Below are positions 59,165 to 64,000 of a DNA stretch of 64,000 nucleotides, piece after piece (position 1 is the stretch's first letter; each line of letters starts with the position of its first letter). The DNA is from Endoryza foliicola (GTDB lineage Bacteria > Bacteroidota > Bacteroidia > Chitinophagales > Chitinophagaceae), in NCBI GenBank assembly GCA_965226965.1, contig OZ245715.1, positions 2,666,001 to 2,730,000 on the forward strand. Reading direction: 5' to 3'. The notes beneath the pieces were generated by a model that did no database searches, was not told the DNA's origin, and saw nothing but the letters and a program-made list of their open reading frames with translations. The position numbers and the translations under genes are program-made.

Positions 59165-61450
59165 CTATTTTACTTTCAGCATACTTGCATTAATCGCTAC
59201 CACAACTGTACTTACACTCATTAAAACGGCACCGGCAGCAGGGCTTAACAATATTCCCATTTTGTATAACACACCAGCCGCCAATGGTAAAGCCACTACA
59301 TTATAACCTGTAGCCCAAATCAAATTCTGAATCATCTTTCTGTAAGTGGCTTTACCAAACTGAATCAATGAAACAACATCCTTGGGATTGCTGTTAACCA
59401 GTACAATTCCTGCTGTTTCGGCGGCAATATCAGAACCTGAACCAACTGCAATTCCTACATTGGCCTGCGCCAATGCAGGAGCATCGTTTACCCCATCACC
59501 TGTCATGGCAACATATTCACCTTTTTTCTGCAGTTCTTTTATTTTTTCTAATTTTTGATGTGGTAATACTTCAGCAAAAAAACTGTCCATACCCAAACGG
59601 TCACTTACACCTTTAGCCACTGTTGCGTTATCCCCAGTCAATAGAATTGATTTAATATTATTCTGACGGAGTGTTTTGATTGCTTCAAAAGATTCAGGCC
59701 TTATTTCATCAGCCAGCGCAATAGAACCGGCAATATCATCATCAATTAATACAAATACAAGGGTCTCTTCTGCCTTAACCATATCATCTTTTGTAAGGAA
59801 TGAAAACTTTTCTTTTAAATAACCGGGGCTAACTACCATTACATCTTTTCTGTCAATTATTCCAGTTATACCTTTTCCAGTGATAGCTTCAAAACCCATA
59901 ACGGCAGGAAGTTCCAGATTCAGTTCTTTAGCTTTAGCAGTTATCCCCGTAGCAATAGGATGTTCTGAGTTTTGTTCAAGTGCCGCTGCATATTGGAGCA
60001 CCTGTTCCTGTGTATATTTATCATTATGCGTTACATACCGTACTACCTGAAATTTGCCAAAGGTTAGTGTTCCTGTTTTATCAAATACCAGTGTGGTAAT
60101 TTTTCTTGAGTTTTCAAATGCCGTTCTGTTCTTTATCAGTAAACCATGCTTTGCAGATAGTGCTGTTGATTTTGCCACTACCAGTGGCACGGCCAATCCT
60201 AATGCATGTGGACAGCAAATCACAATTACTGTTACCATTCTTTCTATAGAGAAAGCCAGGTCTTTTCCTGATAAGTACCAAACAAGAAATGTAGTAATAC
60301 CTGCTACAATGGCAATAAGTGTAAGCCATCTTGCAGCCGTATCTGCAATCAATTGAGTTTTTGATTTTGATTTTTGTGCATCCTGTACCAGTTTTATAAC
60401 CTGTGATAAGTAAGAATCTTTTGCTCCATGTGATACAGAAACTTTTATAGCCCCGTTGCCATTGATAGAACCAGCTATTACTTTATCTCCCTTTGTTTTT
60501 TCCACAGGTTTCGATTCGCCTGTGAGCATGGATTCGTTAAGATAACTTTCACCACCTGCAATAACACCATCTGCAGCAACCTTCTCACCGGGCTTTATAA
60601 GTATTACATCATTCTCTTTCAGCGATTCTGTTTTTACATCTGTTATTTTATCACCATCAACCAAATGTGCATCATCAGGCATTAGTTGCACCAGCAATTC
60701 TAATTCTCTGGAAGCACCGGCAACGGATTTCATTTCTATCCAGTGACCAAGCAGCATTATCAAAATCAAAGTAGCCAGTTCCCAAAAGAAATCCATTCCC
60801 TTTAATCCAAACACTGTTGCTACGCTGTAGATGTATGCTACTGAAATGGCAAATGCTACCAACGTCATCATGCCGGGATTTTTTGCCCGCATTTCTCCAA
60901 CCAAACCTTTCAAAAACGGCCAGCCTCCATAAAAAAAAACAACAGAAGATAAAATGAGCAGCACATATTTTGAACCGGGGAAACTGATATGGATATTCAA
61001 CCAATGCTGTATCATTTCTGAAAGCAGCATAATGGGAATCGTAAGCACCAGCACAACATAAAATCGTTTCTTAAAATCTGCTATACCTGATGAATGGGAA
61101 GAATGTGCTGTTCCGTCTTTTGATTTTAACAGGGGAACTAAAGTCATACCACACAGGGGGCATTTCCCCGGCGTATCTTGCACTATTTGGGGATGCATGG
61201 GACAAGTGAATTTTTGAAACCCTTGTGTGCTTCGTATTTCCACAACAGGTGCAACATTCTCTGCGGGTGAAGATGTGCCCTCTTTTTTAGGCTCAATGTT
61301 TTGTTGATGCGAATTAGAAAGTTCCTTTTCTTCTGCAACAACAGGAACGAGGTTCATTCCGCATTTAGGACAATTGCCGGGCTTATCCTGTATTACTTCA
61401 GGATGCATTGGGCAGGTATAACGCTGTTGGTTGTGGTGATTATGTTCCAT
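59165..61450 (-). CDS. copB: Copper-type P1B ATPase with two CPMH metal-binding repeats
   Basis: 761 residues. Two N-terminal treble-clef-like domains, each YTCPMHPEV/FTCPMHPQI followed by GNCPKCGMNLVP or GKCPLCGMTLVP (about 10-35 and 82-108). The membrane core has the motif VIVICCPHALGLAVPLVV, CPH rather than CPC, which marks the CopB-type group. Others: VFDKTGTLTFGKF, and MTGDGVNDAPALAQANVG. It likely exports copper to the periplasm, where the oxidase encoded just upstream acts. Confidence 0.9.
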   Translation of the reverse strand: MEHNHHNQQRYTCPMHPEVIQDKPGNCPKCGMNLVPVVAEEKELSNSHQQNIEPKKEGTSSPAENVAPVVEIRSTQGFQKFTCPMHPQIVQDTPGKCPLCGMTLVPLLKSKDGTAHSSHSSGIADFKKRFYVVLVLTIPIMLLSEMIQHWLNIHISFPGSKYVLLILSSVVFFYGGWPFLKGLVGEMRAKNPGMMTLVAFAISVAYIYSVATVFGLKGMDFFWELATLILIMLLGHWIEMKSVAGASRELELLVQLMPDDAHLVDGDKITDVKTESLKENDVILIKPGEKVAADGVIAGGESYLNESMLTGESKPVEKTKGDKVIAGSINGNGAIKVSVSHGAKDSYLSQVIKLVQDAQKSKSKTQLIADTAARWLTLIAIVAGITTFLVWYLSGKDLAFSIERMVTVIVICCPHALGLAVPLVVAKSTALSAKHGLLIKNRTAFENSRKITTLVFDKTGTLTFGKFQVVRYVTHNDKYTQEQVLQYAAALEQNSEHPIATGITAKAKELNLELPAVMGFEAITGKGITGIIDRKDVMVVSPGYLKEKFSFLTKDDMVKAEETLVFVLIDDDIAGSIALADEIRPESFEAIKTLRQNNIKSILLTGDNATVAKGVSDRLGMDSFFAEVLPHQKLEKIKELQKKGEYVAMTGDGVNDAPALAQANVGIAVGSGSDIAAETAGIVLVNSNPKDVVSLIQFGKATYRKMIQNLIWATGYNVVALPLAAGVLYKMGILLSPAAGAVLMSVSTVVVAINASMLKVK

Positions 61451-61477
61451 AAAAACAGTTTACTTATTTTTAATAAA

Positions 61478-63739
61478 TCAATAGTGCCATGTTAATCCAA
61501 TTCCCCATTTGTAATCGCTGTCATAATTTGTGCTGATGGAAAACGACTTAGCTATCATATATCTTGCTGCTACATTATATTCCTTATCGGTATTTACCCT
61601 GAAATCAAAAAAGAAGTTATTGCTTAATGGTAAATCCCTTCTTTCTAATTGTAACCTTAGTCTCCCGGTATGGTCTATTCTCCACTCCGAACGAATAAGC
61701 ATGGGCAGTAAATAGTAAAACCCCGCATCAAAAGCCCGGCGATTATCCTTTGTATTAGGCTTATTGGCTAATGGCAGGGTTTTGTTTTTCCTGTAATCAT
61801 AGCCAATGTAAAAAGCGAGGTATTGGTTTTTATCGAGGTAACGAAGTAAATGCGTTTCTGTTTCATAGTTTCCTTTCCAGCTTACACGGCCTTCAAATTC
61901 TAATGCCATCTTATTATTTGAAATATTCCCACTCAGCCATGCACCCTGGGAATGTACTGATAAGTCATACCAGGGATAAAGCATATTATCTTCCTTTTTT
62001 AATTTCCGGTATCCAGTTTTGGCAAATTCATTTTGTTCGCTGCCATCATAACTTACAATCCGGGCCATACCTGCCATCATGTGGTATAAAATATGGCAAT
62101 GAAAAAACCAGTCTTGTTGTTCGTTGGCCTCAAATTCTATAGTAACTGTTTCCATTGGTTTGATATCGAACGTATGCTTCATGGGCGAATATTCGCCCTG
62201 TGCATTAATGAAGCGGAAGAAGTGGCCATGCAAATGCAATGGATGCCGCATCATGGTATTATTGGTTAAAACAAATCTTACCCGTTCACCTTTTTGGATA
62301 AGGATTTTATCGGCAACGGATAAAGTTTTAAAATTGAACGACCATACATACCGCAACATATTTCCGGTAAGGGTTAGTTTAATTTCTCTTGGTTTCAAAG
62401 TTGAATCCAAAGTGGTGGGATGCAGTGCCCGCAGCATATTGTAATTAAATTCACCAGGTATTTCCATATTCATATCCATGCCCTGCATACCATCCATCTT
62501 CATGCCTTCCATATTCTGCATATCCATTTCTTTCTTTTTTGGCATAGTATCACCGGGCATGTCCATGCCTTTCATATCCATGCCCTGCATATTGCCCATG
62601 TCCATTCCTTTCATATTCATGCTACCCATTTCCTGCATCATCTTAAAATAATTCAGCCTTGGGATATCCGGGGCTTTCATGACAGGGCCGTTGCCAAAAT
62701 AAGCAGATGAGTATCCTGTTACATCCCATGAAGTAGCCCGCAGCTCTGCGGCGCCTGTTTCAGGTACTGTAATCAATACGTCATAAGTTTCGGCGATAGC
62801 GATTTCCAGTTTATTTACATTGACAGGGGTGACATTGATGCCATCAGCGGCAATTATCCGCATGTAGCTGTTTGCATATTGCAGATTGAAGTAGGTAGAA
62901 GCCGAACCATTAATAATCCGAAGCCGGACTATTTCTCCTGGTTTGGCATCATTAAATTCATTTGCTTCCTGCCCGTTCAGCAAAAATTTATTGTAATAAA
63001 CATCTGATACATCCATAGCAGGCATACGCTGCCATTCCTGTTTTAGTTTGTCTTTAAATGAACCTGCAGCAATGGCTTCGCCATAGCTTTGCAAGGCACC
63101 TTTCTTAATGGCATACCATTCGCCTCCACGTTTCAGGTAACGCATTACCTGGTGTGGGTTTTCGTCCGTCCAGTCTGACAGTAGCAAAACATATTCTTTT
63201 AATTCAGGTTCTGGCCGGGCGGGATGGATTACGATTGAACCATACAAACCGCTTTGCTCCTGCAGCATAGTGTGGGAGTGATACCAATAAGTGCCGCTTT
63301 GTATCAATGGAAAAGTGAACGTATAAGTTTTGCCTGCCTCCACAGGAGAAGTTGTTAAATAAGGAACACCGTCTTCTTTATTGGGTAACAATATTCCATG
63401 CCAGTGAATGGATGTTTCCATCTTCATCAGGTTATGCACCCGGATGATGGCCGTATCGCCTTCAGTAAATTCAAGAATGGGTGCTGGTATCTGGCCGTTA
63501 ATAGCAATGGCATGGCGATGCTTACCGGTAAAGTTCACCATCGTATCAGTTACATACAGGTCGTATTCCACTTTCTTACTCTGATAAATTTTTCCGGGTG
63601 CAGGTTGTATTGCCTTCAAAGGAAAATTATACGATGTAATTTTTTTTACTCCCTCGTCTTTAGCTGATGGCATGGAATGTTTCATTTGTGCAAGAGTGCA
63701 AACCGGAATCAACAATATAAATGAAAGCATTTTTTTCAT
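61478..63739 (-). CDS. Multicopper oxidase with Met-rich insert and barrel-like tail
   Basis: 753 residues, signal peptide LSFILLIPVCTLAQ. Copper sites: HWHG (112-115), HSH (154-156), HPLHLHGH (499-506), HCHILYHMMAGM (547-558). A Met/Asp-rich insertion at 367-425 probably delivers Cu(I). From about residue 585 the protein is rich in strands with outer-membrane-like endings (ISTNYDSDYKWGIGLTWHY), resembling the outer membrane copper protein CopB of Pseudomonas. Fusion of CopA-type oxidase and CopB-type tail is inferred. It lies 27 nt before the ATPase. Confidence 0.87.
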   Translation of the reverse strand: MKKMLSFILLIPVCTLAQMKHSMPSAKDEGVKKITSYNFPLKAIQPAPGKIYQSKKVEYDLYVTDTMVNFTGKHRHAIAINGQIPAPILEFTEGDTAIIRVHNLMKMETSIHWHGILLPNKEDGVPYLTTSPVEAGKTYTFTFPLIQSGTYWYHSHTMLQEQSGLYGSIVIHPARPEPELKEYVLLLSDWTDENPHQVMRYLKRGGEWYAIKKGALQSYGEAIAAGSFKDKLKQEWQRMPAMDVSDVYYNKFLLNGQEANEFNDAKPGEIVRLRIINGSASTYFNLQYANSYMRIIAADGINVTPVNVNKLEIAIAETYDVLITVPETGAAELRATSWDVTGYSSAYFGNGPVMKAPDIPRLNYFKMMQEMGSMNMKGMDMGNMQGMDMKGMDMPGDTMPKKKEMDMQNMEGMKMDGMQGMDMNMEIPGEFNYNMLRALHPTTLDSTLKPREIKLTLTGNMLRYVWSFNFKTLSVADKILIQKGERVRFVLTNNTMMRHPLHLHGHFFRFINAQGEYSPMKHTFDIKPMETVTIEFEANEQQDWFFHCHILYHMMAGMARIVSYDGSEQNEFAKTGYRKLKKEDNMLYPWYDLSVHSQGAWLSGNISNNKMALEFEGRVSWKGNYETETHLLRYLDKNQYLAFYIGYDYRKNKTLPLANKPNTKDNRRAFDAGFYYLLPMLIRSEWRIDHTGRLRLQLERRDLPLSNNFFFDFRVNTDKEYNVAARYMIAKSFSISTNYDSDYKWGIGLTWHY

Positions 63740-63750
63740 GATGATGTCAT

Positions 63751-63999
63751 TTATTGTTTATCCTGTTTATAATTCTTTTTCCGGGAAGGGTTATTGTCTG
63801 GAAAGCGGAGGGTGTCCATTGGTTTTTTTGCCGGCATCTTCATGTTGTCCATACCGGGCATATCCATGCTTTTCATGTCTTTCATTTTCATGGATGAGTC
63901 CATTTTCATTTTATCCATGCCCGGCATATCGTTCATATCTTTCATTTTCATGGAAGAATCCATTTTCATATCCTTCATGTCTTTCATGTTGTCCATACC
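63751..63999 (-). CDS. Met/Asp/Lys-rich protein, 5' end outside the window
   Basis: At least 81 residues; the frame stays open to the window edge, so Met at 63996 is probably internal. Composed of MKMDSSMKMKDM and MPGMD units in tandem, ending PMDTLRFPDNN and a basic tail. Methionine clusters of this spacing bind Cu(I) or Ag(I). It may be a soluble chaperone, or the tail of a larger copper protein. First visible gene of the copper operon, 11 nt before the oxidase gene. Confidence 0.7.
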   Translation of the reverse strand, partial: GMDNMKDMKDMKMDSSMKMKDMNDMPGMDKMKMDSSMKMKDMKSMDMPGMDNMKMPAKKPMDTLRFPDNNPSRKKNYKQDKQ

Positions 64000-64000
64000 A
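63841..64000. repeat. Tandem Met-codon repeats in the 3' end of the Met-rich gene
   Basis: Segments at 63871-63909 and 63931-63969 match over 39 bp with few changes (60-bp period, i.e. 20 codons). A CATGTTGTCCATACC piece recurs at 63841 and 63985, 144 bp apart. The pattern continues past the window edge. Confidence 0.7.

Noticed and set aside
1..64000. CRISPR arrays, tRNA, rRNA, integrase or insertion sequences
   Set aside because: No regular repeat-spacer pattern, no cloverleaf or rRNA stretch and no transposase or integrase frame was recognised; weak remnants could be missed by eye.

Overview
The window reads as chromosomal DNA of a Bacteroidota bacterium, most likely of the Chitinophagaceae type. 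The evidence is AT-rich DNA, outer-membrane barrels with CarboxypepD_reg-like N-termini, TonB receptor/DUF4249 pairing, DUF4382, DUF5686, DUF6660 and DUF6122 family proteins, and -7 promoter elements of the TAnnTTTG/A kind. The assignment is inferred from family content. I saw no rRNA, tRNA, CRISPR array or intact insertion sequence.

Layout. 1-1.6 kb: the 3' part of a DUF262/DUF1524 (GmrSD-like) gene and a small gene broken by a -1 frameshift. 1.6-12.6 kb: an LTA-synthase-like sulfatase, a TonB-type barrel receptor, a TolC/adaptor/RND/EamA export operon and a PepSY-like lipoprotein. 12.7-21.7 kb: a long unit of PAP2, K+ channel, universal stress protein, VIT/CCC1, DUF1003, PPK2, proton-type P-ATPase and MgtA. 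21.8-29.7 kb: two PepSY-like genes, then a TonB receptor/DUF4249/PAP2/PAP2/serine hydrolase operon and an HD gene. 29.8-32.5 kb: an ECF sigma factor, a protein joining an anti-sigma-like segment to an outer-membrane barrel, and a PepSY-like lipoprotein. 32.6-38.6 kb (plus strand): DUF4382, DUF5686, DUF2147, a fatty acid hydroxylase, an acyl-carrier-like protein and a LysE transporter. 38.6-40.6 kb: an OmpR-type two-component system. 40.6-50.6 kb: Zn-type P-ATPase, NicO-like, methyltransferase, CDF, MgtC, a SulP-carbonic anhydrase fusion and accessory genes. 50.7-64 kb: a copper/heavy-metal resistance cluster (CzcB, a CzcA-TolC fusion, DUF6660, PepSY-TM, DUF6122, a CPH-type Cu ATPase, a multicopper oxidase with a barrel-like tail, and a Met-rich protein cut by the window edge).

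The most notable observation is a regulatory one. Nine start codons are preceded at 32-59 nt by the same direct repeat, in gene orientation ATTCAG-N6-T(A/T)CAG or a close variant, with exactly 11 bp between half-sites. A TAnnTTTA/G-like -7 element lies 10 bp further downstream in most of them. This is the architecture expected of an OmpR/PhoB-family activator. One copy lies in front of the OmpR-type response regulator itself. The others precede the sulfatase, the TonB-type barrel, three PepSY-like genes, the PAP2-to-MgtA unit, the ECF sigma operon and the DUF5686 operon; the fourth PepSY-like gene sits in the sigma operon. I infer an autoregulated envelope-stress regulon that also feeds an ECF sigma factor.

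Other points: three small reading frames shorter than usual annotation cut-offs, three GTTGCAAA copies on a 21-bp phase in front of the metal-efflux operon, a GC-rich structured leader at 51.36-51.46 kb, and several domain fusions that collapse two envelope layers into one polypeptide.
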